DNA of 64,000 nucleotides, from the NCBI RefSeq assembly GCF_029910095.1, contig NZ_CP094526.1:558001-622000 (forward strand), read 5' to 3'. The notes under the pieces are model-generated. The model did not search any database. It saw only the letters and a program-made list of their open reading frames with translations, and was not told the origin of the DNA. This document shows, piece by piece, positions 15,763-25,252 of the stretch (position 1 is the first letter of the stretch; every line of letters starts with the position of its first letter). The position numbers were made by a program, and so were the translations under genes. Origin of the DNA: Bradyrhizobium sp. ISRA464. Its GTDB lineage: Bacteria > Pseudomonadota > Alphaproteobacteria > Rhizobiales > Xanthobacteraceae.

Positions 15763-15885
15763 ATGATGATGGATATGAGCGGAATGTCGATCGGGATGAT
15801 GGCGGGGATGGGCGTGATCTGGCTGTTGCTTCTCGCGTTTGTCGTGTTGGGCATAGCCGCATTCATCAAATATCTGCGCTCCTGA
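15763..15885 (+). CDS. 40-residue Met-rich single-helix membrane peptide
   Basis: The frame starts ATGATGATG with a CGGAG about 7 bases upstream and encodes MMMDMSGMSIGMMAGMGVIW, then a hydrophobic helix (LLLLAFVVLGIAAFI) and the end KYLRS. The Met-rich N-terminus before a single helix resembles small membrane peptides found in copper and cytochrome clusters. The strong compositional pattern and the following gene on the same strand support it despite its size. Confidence 0.6.
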   Translation: MMMDMSGMSIGMMAGMGVIWLLLLAFVVLGIAAFIKYLRS

Positions 15886-15917
15886 CCTCGAATCGACAAG
15901 TATGAAGGAGAGGAAGA

Positions 15918-16175
15918 ATGGGCATTTACGCTGACTGGCTGTTTCCACGCATCCTCGACCTCTTGATGCGGCAGAAGCAGATCGCGCCATATAGAAGGCG
16001 GATCGGGCAGGCCGCGAAAGTGCGTGTGCTCGACATCGGAATCGGGTCGGGCGTCAATTTGATGTTCTATGGCACAGGTGCCGAACGCATTTGTGGCGTC
16101 GATCCGTCACCAGAGTTGTTGCGGTTCGCCGGTGAGCGGGCTCATGATAACTCCGCGCCCGTTCAAGGCGGCTAA
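15918..16175 (+). pseudogene. Truncated class I methyltransferase
   Basis: Eighty-five residues with a good start (AGGAGAGGAAG upstream). They contain the first part of a methyltransferase: MGIYADWLFPRILDLLMRQKQ, then the SAM motif VLDIGIGSGVNLMFYG and ICGVDPSPELL. The frame ends shortly after at HDNSAPVQGG, far short of the roughly 200 residues usual for this UbiE-like group; the remaining motifs are missing. It is not a copy of the intact methyltransferase at 9673-10296, which has a different N-terminus. Confidence 0.7.
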
Positions 16176-16176
16176 A

Positions 16177-16341
16177 ATGACGCGCGCTAAGCCAAAGCCA
16201 GATTGATCGAGAACAATCCAAAGCCTTCATATTGAGAAGGCGCGCGCGAGATCGAAGCGGACGAGGACAAGTCAGCGGCTGACCTGATGAAGCGCCTAGC
16301 AGGCAGGAAGCCAGAGCCGAGGAAGGCTGCTAAAAGCTAGG
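16177..16341 (+). pseudogene. Decayed small charged protein gene
   Basis: The ATG at 16177 begins MTRAKPKPD, then a TGA. Resuming in shifted frames gives REQSKAF and then IEADEDKSAADLMKRLAGRKPEPRKAAKS before a TAG at 16341. The pieces fit a small highly charged rhizobial protein (pattern KPKPD-x-EQSKAFIE-x-AREIEADED) broken by a stop and small indels. Function unknown. Confidence 0.45.
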
Positions 16342-16382
16342 GCGCCTCGGGAACCGACTTAACTTAAGTTAGTTAGATCTGT

Positions 16383-16589
16383 ATGGCGGATGCTTTGGAA
16401 TCTTCCGAAGAGCTGTTCGACCGCGCTGCCGCAGCTATCGCAGAAGGGAAGCGGCTCACCGAGGAAAACCTCGCATTGCAGCACGAAATACTCTCGGGCC
16501 TAAGGCGAATGCGCATCATCAGTTTCCATCCGCACAGCCTTAAGCTTTTCTCACCGCTGGATTTTTCGGAGCTGCGGCAGCGAAAGTGA
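16383..16589 (+). CDS. Small hypothetical protein
   Basis: Sixty-eight residues: an acidic, probably helical N-terminal half (MADALESSEELFDRAAAAIAEGKRLTEENLALQHEI) and a C-terminal half ending SLKLFSPLDFSELRQRK. No membrane segment or catalytic motif is visible, and no ribosome binding site is clear. The heptad-like pattern suggests a short coiled coil. It stands alone between decayed genes, so it may be the survivor of a larger locus. Confidence 0.45.
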   Translation: MADALESSEELFDRAAAAIAEGKRLTEENLALQHEILSGLRRMRIISFHPHSLKLFSPLDFSELRQRK

Positions 16590-17146
16590 GTTGGATCGCT
16601 CGCGGCCCGTACTTGTCAAGTATTATGACTCCCCAAAATTGACCCGCCCTGCCGGCGGCCCAAAGGGTGAGCGGCCACTTCTTGGCTGATGTCTGAGTTG
16701 TTGATCTGCTCCGATGCGGCGGCATGACGAAACCGTCCGCAACGAGCGATAAAGCCCTCTCCACCGGATCGGGTCGGCGGAGCAATCCGCTGTGGTTCGA
16801 CCGCACTGCTGGTGTGGTGTGGCGGTCGCGGCGGTTGATGGGATGCCTTCGAGCCGATGCCCTCCTGCCAGGCTGCTTGGCCCACGTCCATATCGGCCTT
16901 TTGCTGGCGGATCACGCGCCACAATACGCTCGCTATGCTCGCCAACCTTTGCCCGCAATGGCTTCTTCGCGATCTTCTTCCCCTGCCGCCCAGCGGCGGC
17001 ATTCCTCGCGAGACAACAAGATCGCTCAATCCGCCATCCTCCGCTTCGCTACGGGCCATGGCTGCGGAACGGTCGTTGTGGCGCTCAAAGATCGCCATCA
17101 AGGCCGCGGTAGTCGCGGACTTGGAAAACAGCAACAGGAGATCACG
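16590..17146. other. Gap without a recognised gene
   Basis: Long frames run through this stretch on both strands because of high GC content, but none shows a motif, signal peptide or ribosome binding site. It separates the metal cluster from the DUF736 gene and may be mobile-element debris. Confidence 0.4.
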
Positions 17147-17443
17147 ATGGCTCAAATTGGCACCTTCACCCGCGCCGAAGATGGCTCGTACACCGGCACC
17201 ATCAAGACGCTCTCGCTCAATATCAAGGCGCGCTTCCTTCCCGCCGAACCTTCGGGCAATGAGAAGGCTCCGAGTCTGCGCATCATGGCGGGCAACGTCG
17301 AAATAGGTGCCGCATGGCAGCGGACCTCGAAGGACAACACCGTGTATCACTCGGTGAAGCTCGACGACCCCTCCTTCCCGGCGCCAATCTATGCCAACCT
17401 CGTCACCATCGATGACGGCTACGCGCTGGTCTGGTCGCGCTGA
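17147..17443 (+). CDS. DUF736-family protein of a conjugative element
   Basis: A 98-residue protein starting at the ATG at 17147 with AGGAG 6 bases upstream. It matches the DUF736 pattern: [25 protein letters not shown] at the start, [21 protein letters not shown] in the middle and APIYANLV near the end. DUF736 genes are almost always found among conjugative transfer genes of alphaproteobacterial plasmids and ICEs, near RlxS-type relaxases, and one such relaxase lies at 22019-24139. Biochemical function is unknown. Confidence 0.85.
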   Translation: MAQIGTFTRAEDGSYTGTIKTLSLNIKARFLPAEPSGNEKAPSLRIMAGNVEIGAAWQRTSKDNTVYHSVKLDDPSFPAPIYANLVTIDDGYALVWSR

Positions 17444-17454
17444 GCGTCAGCTTA

Positions 17455-17481
17455 CGGCGTCTCGCCTCGCGCGAGACGCCG
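17455..17481 (+). terminator. Hairpin downstream of the DUF736 gene
   Basis: A GC-rich inverted repeat, GGCGTCTCG and CGAGACGCC separated by a short loop, starts 12 bases after the DUF736 stop. There is no T-run, so it is a hairpin or attenuator rather than a classical terminator. Confidence 0.45.
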
Positions 17482-17904
17482 CGGTTGCGCACTTGGTCCT
17501 GTGTCGTGCAGGTGTAAATCAAGATTACACAATGGCCGCAGCGGCAGAGCCACGCGAGGGCAGTAGCGCGCTGTGGCGTGCAATTTGGCCGTTCTGCCGC
17601 CGCTTAGCATATGCCACCCTCGGCCGAACGATGGTGATGGCTCGCGCCCGTGGAATCGGCCTAGCTCTGCCAGCGTCGATTAGAACGTTTCGTGGATTGA
17701 GTGACATCGTGCCTGAGCACTCTGCGATCGCCTGTCATCCCAAAAAGGGATCAGCCTAGCGAACTTTGTTCGGCGCGGGATTAGTTTCTGCCGTCCCGAA
17801 CGCGCGGAGGGTAAGCTTTGTGGCTGCTCGGGATCGCCATGGTGCCGCCAATCGTAAACCCAGGTTTGGCGTCGGCCGGTACTCCGAGGAGCAGCGTCTT
17901 TTTA

Positions 17905-18921
17905 ATGACTGAAACCCCTCCGAGCCGCCCGTTCGACGAAACCGAAGCGCTGGCTTGGCTACGCTCCCAGCCGGATGGGCGGGTGACGGCCAGCGCGGCG
18001 GAGCTCGGGCGTCAATGGGGCTGGAACCGTATGCGAGCCGGTCGGCGGCTGAGGGCGTGGCAGAAAGCTGGTCATATCCTGCGTAACGCTGAGGAGATCG
18101 TCGTAACAGCGTCCGTCGCACCGGCTGTTACAGAAGCTGCAGGCGTCGCGCCCGAAGCAACTGCCACGCGGCGTTCGATGACACCTGTCAAGCGCGCCGC
18201 GTTCATCGTTGCCCTGGTGCTCGCATGCGTATCGGCGGCCTTCTCTATTGATGGTCTTACCGCCATCTTTGCCGGCGCATTCTGGCCCGTGATTATTATG
18301 GGTGCTGCGCTAGAAGCCGGAAAGCTGGTCGCCGCGGCATGGCTGACCGAGAACTGGCGCTCGGCACCGCCCCTTCTGTGTCTGGTTCTCGTCGTGATGA
18401 TTGGTATCTTGATGGGCCTGAACGCAATCGGAGTGTTCGGCTTTCTCACGCGTGCTCACCTCGACCATATGGTGACCGTCGATCTGGCGCTCGCGGATAG
18501 GACCGCCGACACTGAGGCGCGCCTGGCGATCCAGAGTCAGAGCGTCGCCGACCTCGATCGACGCATTGCCCAGATCGATGCAGCGATCGAGGAATCGACG
18601 CGGCTCGGCCGTCCCATTGGAGCGATGAGGATTGCCGACCAGAAGCGCCGCGATCGCGCCGATATCGTCGCCGCGCGTCAACACGAGGCACAGGCCCTTG
18701 CAAACCTCCGGGTCGAGAAAGCCAAGATTGACGCCGAACGTCGCCGCGCCGAAGCCGACGTTGGCCCCGTGCGGTATCTCGCCGAACTGATTGGCATGCC
18801 AGCTACCGACCTCGAGCGATCCGTTCGGATGCTGACCTTGGCGCTTGTCGCCGTGCTCGATCCGATGGCGGTGGCCCTCCTGCTCGCCGCCGGCGCGCAC
18901 ACCGGGCGTGCGCTGCGCTGA
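17905..18921 (+). CDS. Membrane protein with an N-terminal winged-helix-like segment and a coiled coil
   Basis: A 338-residue protein from the ATG at 17905 (MTETPPSRPF); an in-frame extension to 17818 lacks support. Residues about 15-70 (ALAWLRSQPDGRVTASAAELGRQWGWNRMRAGRRLRAWQKAG) look like a small helix-turn-helix. Three or four membrane helices follow (about 100-185), then a long charged helical region (about 200-290, with DLDRRIAQIDAAIEEST and RVEKAKIDAERRRAEADVG), and a last hydrophobic segment near the C-terminus (LTLALVAVLDPMAVALLLAAGA). I do not recognise the family. Proteins of this shape occur in mobile elements and phages of Rhizobiales. Its place between DUF736 and the relaxase suggests a role in the element. 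Confidence 0.6.
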   Translation: MTETPPSRPFDETEALAWLRSQPDGRVTASAAELGRQWGWNRMRAGRRLRAWQKAGHILRNAEEIVVTASVAPAVTEAAGVAPEATATRRSMTPVKRAAFIVALVLACVSAAFSIDGLTAIFAGAFWPVIIMGAALEAGKLVAAAWLTENWRSAPPLLCLVLVVMIGILMGLNAIGVFGFLTRAHLDHMVTVDLALADRTADTEARLAIQSQSVADLDRRIAQIDAAIEESTRLGRPIGAMRIADQKRRDRADIVAARQHEAQALANLRVEKAKIDAERRRAEADVGPVRYLAELIGMPATDLERSVRMLTLALVAVLDPMAVALLLAAGAHTGRALR

Positions 18922-19480
18922 CCATTGTTGGGATCCGTTATTTGAGACAAGCTGTTGCTGACACTCTGCCGAGATGGTGCGGAAACTACTGCCCGTCACA
19001 TGATTGGAAATCTCGGACCAATATCGCGCCAGATGCGAATGTGGCGAGAGACAGCTCTGCGGTGCATTTCGGATGCTCCGTGCCGCCGAAGTTCATCATT
19101 CCACATGCATGCCCCATGCCCCAGAACGCCCAAAAGAGCAATCGGAGCGTTATTCGTGCGCGCGCTGTAACGATAGCGGCGAGGCTTCTTTAGCGCTTCG
19201 ACGGTCGCTGTTTGTGCTGCCGCTTCGACGTTTTCCGGGGTAAATTTCCGCAGATATTCTGCACATTTGGGCTGATAGCAAATGTTGCGCTCACCGCATC
19301 AAACCTGTCGTCGAGAGACCATGTTTCCGGCAGTAGTGCTCCGCTTCCAATGCGCTTCGATAGCAGGCCACATGCGCCGACCAGAACGAGTTGTTGGTCT
19401 TTCCCAGCAACGACGCGGTGCCATCGGCTTTTGGGTTTGCTACTGAATGACCCTCGCTCACGCGGCAAGAGTTCGCGGAG
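18922..19480. other. Gap before the group II intron
   Basis: No convincing gene. A 92-codon minus-strand frame (19190-19468) lacks a ribosome binding site and any motif. The sequence may be the 5' flank of the intron and remains of the gene into which it jumped. Confidence 0.35.
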
Positions 19481-20140
19481 GAGTGCGCAATTAACGTGCT
19501 GATGGCATACGGGCGATGCCTTCGGCCCGCGCTCTACTCGTCGCTTCGCTCCTCACCGAGCCACCCTACGGGTGTCTCGGCCCTTCGGGGTGTGTTGCAG
19601 AGATACGAAAGGAGAAAGGAGTGCATATGGAGTAATCACGTATCGTAACGCTGCGTGAATGATGGAGGAAGGCCCTCCGGAGCCGGCTTTCAGGAGCAGG
19701 CTTCAAACCAGTCCGAGCTGCTGCGGTAAAGAGCCGTGGTGGTGAGCGTCGGATGAAAAGTTCGGACGTGATCCGAGCAGGTGGGTGTCCGAAAGACGAA
19801 CGAAAGTGAACCCTTCGAAGAAGCGTCGTCAGCCGTAGAAGCGTCGTCGAAACCAGGATCTCCCGAAGGTTCTGGGACAAGTCTGCCAGGTGCCTGATGA
19901 CTGGGCAGGTGGCGACCGGCGTAAAGGGGGCGTGAGTCGGACACAGGCGTTCGCGCGGAACTGCAAGAACCAGGCTCTTGATGTGAAGGGAGAAGCCCAA
20001 GCGGAGCAACCGTGAGGCGAGAGTACCGATGCAAGAGGTTGGGACGGACCGTCCCGTAGTAGCGTTGAAAACCCTGTAATGGGGTTGGAGCAAAGGGGGC
20101 GGGTCAGGCCGTCGTATCGTTTGAAACAACTGGAAACAGG

Positions 20141-21403
20141 ATGACTTCGGAAAGTACGACAAACAAGCCGTTTCGAATTGAGAAACGACAGGTATTTGAA
20201 GCCTACAAGGCGGTCAAGGCCAACCACGGCGCGGCCGGGGTGGATGGGCAATCTTTGGAAATGTTCGAGAAGAATCTTGCGAGAAATCTCTACAAGATTT
20301 GGAATCGAATGTCTTCGGGGACCTACTTTCCACCACCAGTTCGCGCCGTCTCGATCCCGAAGAAGTCGGGAGGCGAGAGGATTTTAGGTGTGCCCACTGT
20401 TGGCGACAGGATTGCGCAGATGGTGGTCAAACAGATGATTGAACCGGACTTGGAAGCTATCTTTCTTCCTGACTCCTATGGATACAGGCCGAGGAAATCG
20501 GCCTTGGATGCCGTCGGTGTCACACGCCAGAGGTGCTGGAAGTTTGATTGGGTTCTGGAGTTCGACATCAAGGGGCTGTTTGATAATCTTCCGCATGAAC
20601 TTTTGCTGAGAGCAGTCAGAAAGCATGTCAAGTGCAAATGGGCGCTGTTGTATATCGAAAGATGGCTGACAGCTCCGATGGAGAAGAATGGCGAAGTTTT
20701 AGAGCGGACACGCGGCACGCCACAAGGCGGTGTCGTTAGCCCCTGCCTCGCCAACCTCTTCATGCATTATACGTTTGATCTGTGGATGACGCGGACACAT
20801 CCTGATCTTCCATGGTGTCGGTACGCCGACGATGGACTTGTCCACTGTCGGAGCGAACAGCAAGCCGAGGCCCTCAAGGCGGAGCTTGGTGCTCGACTGG
20901 CAGAATGTGGACTTCAGATGCATCCGACCAAGACCAAGATCGTTTATTGCAAAGACAATAGGCGCGAAGGGAAATACTCGAATGTTGTGTTTGACTTCCT
21001 TGGGTATTAATTCCGCCCTCGGGAGGTTCGTAACACGCGAGACAGTACGTTCTTTTGTGGCTACACGCCGGCGGTTAGCCCAACGGCGATGAAGTCGATG
21101 CGAAAAGCGATCCGGAGCTTGAACACGTTGCGACTGACGTCGGTGACGCTGGCTGACATCGCTAAGGAGATCAATCCGCTCCTTCGTGGGTGGATTGCCT
21201 ACTATGGGCGATTCAGTCGTTCGTCCCTGGACATTCTGGTTACCTACGTTAACCGGAAGCTCAGGGATTGGACCATGCGCAAGTTCAAGCGCTTTCAGCA
21301 CAGCAAGGCACAGGCCAGCCTCTTTCTGAGAAAGCTGGCCCGTGGAAACCCCGGGCTGTTTGAGCATTGGAAGGCGTTCGGAACGGCCACCGTTTCGGCC
21401 TGA
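20141..21403 (+). pseudogene. ltrA: Group II intron reverse transcriptase/maturase with an in-frame TAA
   Basis: A single frame of 420 codons interrupted at codon 290 by TAA (21008-21010). The N-terminal part has the RT palm: AVSIPKKSGGERILGVPTVGDRIAQ, YGYRPRKSALDAV, EFDIKGLFDNL, and the catalytic YADD in WCRYADDGLVHC. TPQGGVVSP is also present. The frame stops at DFLGY and resumes at once with FRPREVRN, then the maturase X domain (LRGWIAYYGRF). In relatives the residue at the stop is often Gln, Thr or Glu, so one base change (CAA or GAA to TAA) would explain it. The truncated protein would lack the maturase domain. Confidence 0.88.
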
Positions 21404-21406
21404 TGG

Positions 21407-21440
21407 GAGCTGTATGACGCGAGAGTGTCACGTACAGTTC
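21407..21440 (+). ncRNA. Group II intron domain V
   Basis: A 34-nucleotide hairpin, beginning GAGCTGTATGACGCGAGAG and ending CACGTACAGTTC, matches the catalytic domain V in length, GNRA-type loop and paired stems. It starts 4 bases after the RT stop, as expected. The stem pairs look intact, so the RNA core may still splice if a maturase is supplied. Confidence 0.85.
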
Positions 21441-21487
21441 TGCGAGCGCCCGGAGGTGAAATTCCTCCGGGCGACTCTCCTAACGAT

Positions 21488-22018
21488 CGCTATCGCAAAC
21501 GCTCGCTTCGCTCGCAAACAGTGGGGGCTTGGCAAGTCAACTGCCAAGTCGCGGCGGCTCTTTCGCAATGAATCGGCCACCGGCCGACGTGTTCGGGCAG
21601 GGGCTATTGGAGGATCCACCGCAATGACCCGAACTGCATTTTGTCGCAAATCGCCGCGAGTACCGAGAGTCTATTGGCTTGGAAGTTGGGCCCTGGGAAC
21701 CAGCGACCGAGGAGGGCGAGGAGCGAGGAGGGCAAGATAAAGCGAACTGACGTTCGCTGGCTCCCTCCGGTCGCAAAGGGTTGTCTGCACATTGGTTTTT
21801 GCACCTTGCGACGCCGTCTGAACGGCACCGCGCGAGGTGGCGCGGCGCCGCTTTCAGAGATTTTCTTTTTGATTTCAATTCATCAAGCGATGGCGCCCGC
21901 AATGTGTGTCGATGAGAGAACCCGCTGTTTGTTCGCTATACTACGCGTTGACGCGATTTGATGCGATCGATGTTCGGCAGCTCTTGTGTGGGCTCATTTC
22001 GACGTCAATCGTCTCGTC
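21488..22018. other. Gap between the intron and the relaxase gene
   Basis: No gene with support. The stretch is less GC-rich near 21850-21980. An origin of transfer would be expected somewhere near the relaxase gene, but I could not identify a nick-region motif with confidence. Confidence 0.35.
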
Positions 22019-24139
22019 ATGGCGAGGGATGAGAGCGAAAATTTTCGGGTCAGGCCGGGGCGGTCGCGCAGCGATGGAGCGCGCATCAATCCACGCAATC
22101 AGCCGTTCTTCAAGCAGGTCCAAATCGCAGTCCGGAAGGCAGGTGGTGATCCCCGCCGCATCGGTGCGGGAGCGCGATCGGGCGGGAGCCGGGAAGGAGG
22201 AAGCACAGGCCGGTTCAATGCCCGCGGCCGGGGCGCGAAGGTCGTTGCCTCGTTTCCCCGAGAGGGTGGAAGTGGAGGCTGGCAACGAGATTCCGCGGGC
22301 CGCTTCCGCGCGCGTCGGGTAGTGGTCAAGGCGAGGGTGGTCCGGTTCAATCCGCAAGGGAAGGGTGTGCGGGGGCCCAAGATGCGGACGACGATGACCC
22401 GGGCGGTCGACGCCCATCTCCGCTACCTCGAACGGGACGGGGTGATGCGGGACGGTGAACGAGGCAGGGCCTATTCCGCTTTCGAGAACGAGGCCGACGG
22501 CAAGGCGTTTGTGGAGCGCGGCCGGAAAGATCGCCATCAGTTTCGCTTCATCGTCGCGCCTGAGGATTCCACCGAAATGGCTGATCTTCGCGGCTTCACC
22601 CGCGACCTCATGCGCCGGGTGGAATTGGATCTGGACACCCGCCTCGACTGGATCGCGGTCGATCATCACAACACGGGCCATCCTCACACCCACATCATTG
22701 TCCGGGGCGTCCTCGACGATGGCCGCATCCTCAACATCGCCGGAGACTACATCGCCCATGGCGTTCGCCACCGGGCAAGCGAACTGGTCACCCGGGAACT
22801 GGGCCACCAGAGCGAGATCGAGCTCCAGACAAAGCTGCAGAACGAGGTCGAGGCTGAGCGTGTGACCCGGCTCGACAAGATGCTCTTGAGCGAGCAACAG
22901 GAGCAGGGCGAAATCGACCTGCGCCCCGGGGAGGGCGCGACCTTCCTCGTCCGGGAGAACCGCAAACTCATGATCGGCCGCGTGCGGCACCTGGAGCGCT
23001 ATGGAATAGCAACTGAGCTGGAGCCGGGGCGATGGGCCCTTTCCGACCGCGCGGAGCAAGTCTTGAAGGATCTGGACCACCGCAATGAGGCTATCAACTC
23101 GATCCATCGGGCGCTCACCAGGAATGGTCTCGCCGAGGAGCGTGGTGTCGGCCAATTCGCCCTTCACGGCGAAGGCGCAGGCGAGAAGATCGTCGGTCGC
23201 GTCCTGGCTAAGGGCCTGGCCGGAGACGAGATGGGCGAGCGGGTTTACCTGGTCGTCGACGGTATCGATGGCCGGGTCCATCGCATGGAGTTCAAGGACC
23301 TGAGCCGGATCGAGGAGGTCGCGCGGGACATGATCGTCGAAGCCGCCCCAGTCGTTTCCGGTCCAAGACCAGCCGACCGCAACATTGCCGGCAATGTCGG
23401 AGAGGACAACGGCATCTACCGGCCGAGCCGGCACCTGGAGCGAATTCGCGATAGCTTTGAGCGGCAGGGCAAGGACCCCGAAGCTTTCGTGCGTTCTCAC
23501 GTCCGCCGTCTGGAAGCGCTGCGCCGGGCGGGCCTTGTCGAACGGATCGATGCCGACAATTGGAAAGTCCCGAAGGACATCGTCGCGCGCGGGCAGACTT
23601 ACGACCTGAGCCAGGGCGGCGACGGGCTGAGAATACGGACGCTCTCGGCCATCGGCCTCGACCGGCAGATTGCCAGCGATGGTGCGACGTGGCTCGACCG
23701 ACAGATTATTGCCGAGGACCGCTCGGAAATCAGGGACAGCGGTTTTGGCAGCGAAGCCAACAGAGCTATCAGCCGTCGTGCCCGGCGGCTTGTGGACATG
23801 GGCCTTGCGACCGCCAAGGATGGCAACGTTCGCGTCCCCGTGGACACGTTGGCGACTCTTGAGCGACGGGAGGTTGAGCGTGTCGGCCATCAGATGGCGA
23901 GAGAGCGCGGCCTAACCTACATGCCAGCAAACGCTGGCGAGCATGTCAGCGGCCGCCTCGCTGGCGTCGCCAGCCTCGTCAGCGGCCGCTTCGCCATGAT
24001 CGACAACGGGCTCGGCTTTCAGTTGGTGCCTTGGCTACCGATGCTTGAGAGGCACATCGGCCGGCACATCAGCGGCCTTCAACGCGACGACGGCGGAATC
24101 GAGTGGACTTTTGGAAGAAACCGGGGGCTAGGCCTGTAA
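22019..24139 (+). CDS. rlxS: RlxS-type relaxase (VirD2-like, DUF3363)
   Basis: A 706-residue relaxase that starts MARDESENFRVRPGRSR, typical of RlxS proteins. A low-complexity Gly/Arg-rich stretch (about 50-100) precedes the nuclease domain (about 120-260). It has HQFRFIVAPEDSTEMADLRGFTRDLM, then WIAVDHHNTGHPHTHIIVRGV with the metal-binding histidine cluster, and AHGVRHRASELVTRELG. The long DUF3363 region follows to the C-terminus, which ends VPWLPMLERHIGRHI and WTFGRNRGLGL, the family's usual end. It should nick oriT and pilot DNA transfer. It is full length with no break seen. No mating-pair (trb/virB) genes are in the window, so the element may be mobilisable only or decayed. Confidence 0.92.
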   Translation: MARDESENFRVRPGRSRSDGARINPRNQPFFKQVQIAVRKAGGDPRRIGAGARSGGSREGGSTGRFNARGRGAKVVASFPREGGSGGWQRDSAGRFRARRVVVKARVVRFNPQGKGVRGPKMRTTMTRAVDAHLRYLERDGVMRDGERGRAYSAFENEADGKAFVERGRKDRHQFRFIVAPEDSTEMADLRGFTRDLMRRVELDLDTRLDWIAVDHHNTGHPHTHIIVRGVLDDGRILNIAGDYIAHGVRHRASELVTRELGHQSEIELQTKLQNEVEAERVTRLDKMLLSEQQEQGEIDLRPGEGATFLVRENRKLMIGRVRHLERYGIATELEPGRWALSDRAEQVLKDLDHRNEAINSIHRALTRNGLAEERGVGQFALHGEGAGEKIVGRVLAKGLAGDEMGERVYLVVDGIDGRVHRMEFKDLSRIEEVARDMIVEAAPVVSGPRPADRNIAGNVGEDNGIYRPSRHLERIRDSFERQGKDPEAFVRSHVRRLEALRRAGLVERIDADNWKVPKDIVARGQTYDLSQGGDGLRIRTLSAIGLDRQIASDGATWLDRQIIAEDRSEIRDSGFGSEANRAISRRARRLVDMGLATAKDGNVRVPVDTLATLERREVERVGHQMARERGLTYMPANAGEHVSGRLAGVASLVSGRFAMIDNGLGFQLVPWLPMLERHIGRHISGLQRDDGGIEWTFGRNRGLGL

Positions 24140-24353
24140 TACAGTCGCCGAGCGGGGCAACGTCCCGAACGCTATGTCACCAAGGTGGCGGTGTCTTAAT
24201 CCACGGGTACGATTGGCCTACTCAGCAGCGCTGCGTCTTCATCTGATGGATTCAATAAGATCAAATGGATAGGCAACAAGTTCGGAACAAAATAAGAACA
24301 TTTACCTCTGGTTAACCGTGACGTGTCAGTTTATCATGCAACCGGAGCGAGAC

Positions 24354-25220
24354 ATGGGCCAGACTTCGAAAATTGAATGGACGGATTCAACATTCAACCC
24401 ATGGGTCGGCTGCACCAAGATCGATCGGCCGGGCGGCGCTCCTTCGGCTTGCGATTTTTGCTACGCGGAGGGCTGGTCAAAGCGAAGCGGTCACGTCAAA
24501 TGGGGCAACAATCCCCGCCGGAGAACAACGGAATCGTATTGGCGATCTCCGGTGAAGTGGAATGCTTCCGCGCAAGGGTTTCAGCGGCGACACGGACGTC
24601 GCCAGCGCGTCTTCTGCGCGTCCTTGGCTGACGTCTTTGACAATCAGGTCGACCCGAACTGGCGCACCGACCTTTGGCGGTTGATCCGCGAATGCGATCA
24701 TCTCGATTGGCAGCTGCTCACCAAGCGTCCCCAGAATATTAAAAAAATGCTGCCCGAAGATTGGGGGCGCGGATATACAAATGTCTGGCTTGGCACGACT
24801 GCCGAAGATGCCGCGGCCTATCAACAGCGAGGAAAGCATCTCCTGGCTGTCCCGGCCGCAGTACATTTCGTGAGCTACGAGCCGGCAATGGGCCCCCTCG
24901 GATCCCTATCGATAGCTGGCAAAGTGCCTGATTGGGTAATCATCGGGGGTGAAAGCGGCGTGGCTCTGGAAAAGACCAGACCTACTCATCCACAGTGGGC
25001 GCGAGACGCGATTGCCGAATGTCATCGCATCGGGTCTGCGCCGTTCCTCAAACAGTGGGGTCGCTATGCAAATAACCCGCTGGTGGTGGAACAGGGCATG
25101 ACAGAGCGCGAAGCCGCTGCGGTCGACCCGGGCGAGAACGGGAAGGGCGGTGGCCTGTTAGACGGCAGGCTTCACCGTGATTTCCCAAAAAGTGTGGGAT
25201 TCGAAGTAGCTGCGGCTTGA
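24354..25220 (+). CDS. DUF5131 / phage Gp37-Gp68-like three-cysteine protein
   Basis: A 288-residue protein starting at the ATG at 24354 with GGAG 6 bases upstream. It opens MGQTSKIEWTDSTFNPWVGCTKI and has CDFCYAE: three cysteines (C20, C33, C36), the three-Cys motif of the DUF5131/Gp37/Gp68 family, a radical-SAM-like group related to spore photoproduct lyase. Later blocks RVFCASLADVFD, WQLLTKRPQNI, NVWLGTTAED, FVSYEPAMGPL and WVIIGGESG are all standard for the family. The gene is followed 32 bases later by its usual partner, TcmP. The biochemical role is not established. GC content looks lower than in the flanking metal cluster, which fits acquired DNA. Confidence 0.88.
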   Translation: MGQTSKIEWTDSTFNPWVGCTKIDRPGGAPSACDFCYAEGWSKRSGHVKWGNNPRRRTTESYWRSPVKWNASAQGFQRRHGRRQRVFCASLADVFDNQVDPNWRTDLWRLIRECDHLDWQLLTKRPQNIKKMLPEDWGRGYTNVWLGTTAEDAAAYQQRGKHLLAVPAAVHFVSYEPAMGPLGSLSIAGKVPDWVIIGGESGVALEKTRPTHPQWARDAIAECHRIGSAPFLKQWGRYANNPLVVEQGMTEREAAAVDPGENGKGGGLLDGRLHRDFPKSVGFEVAAA

Positions 25221-25252
25221 GATTGACCAGCTGATGCTCCAGCATCGGTTGC

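Larger units (their letters stand above)
19486..21487 (+). mobile_element. Group II intron (5' boundary approximate)
   Basis: The element contains a structured 5' region of about 650 bases, a reverse transcriptase/maturase frame, and a clear domain V and VI at its 3' end. A GTGCG at about 19486 is a plausible 5' splice site, since group II introns start GUGYG; the 3' end is placed just after the domain VI hairpin (CGCCCGGAGG and CCTCCGGGCG with a small loop, about 21450-21475). Boundaries were not confirmed by folding. The RT frame has a stop codon, so autonomous mobility is unlikely. Confidence 0.75.

Noticed and set aside
16618..16680. Possible insertion-sequence end near 16620
   Set aside because: The sequence recalls an IS terminus, but no inverted partner or target duplication could be found in the window.
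16616..17350. Minus-strand 244-codon frame across the gap and DUF736
   Set aside because: It overlaps DUF736 in antisense and shows no recognisable motif or start signal.
19566..20162. Minus-strand frames in the group II intron 5' region
   Set aside because: They lie in the structured intron RNA and overlap the RT start in antisense.
21941..23890. 649-codon minus-strand frame
   Set aside because: Shadow of the RlxS relaxase gene, which has family motifs along its full length.
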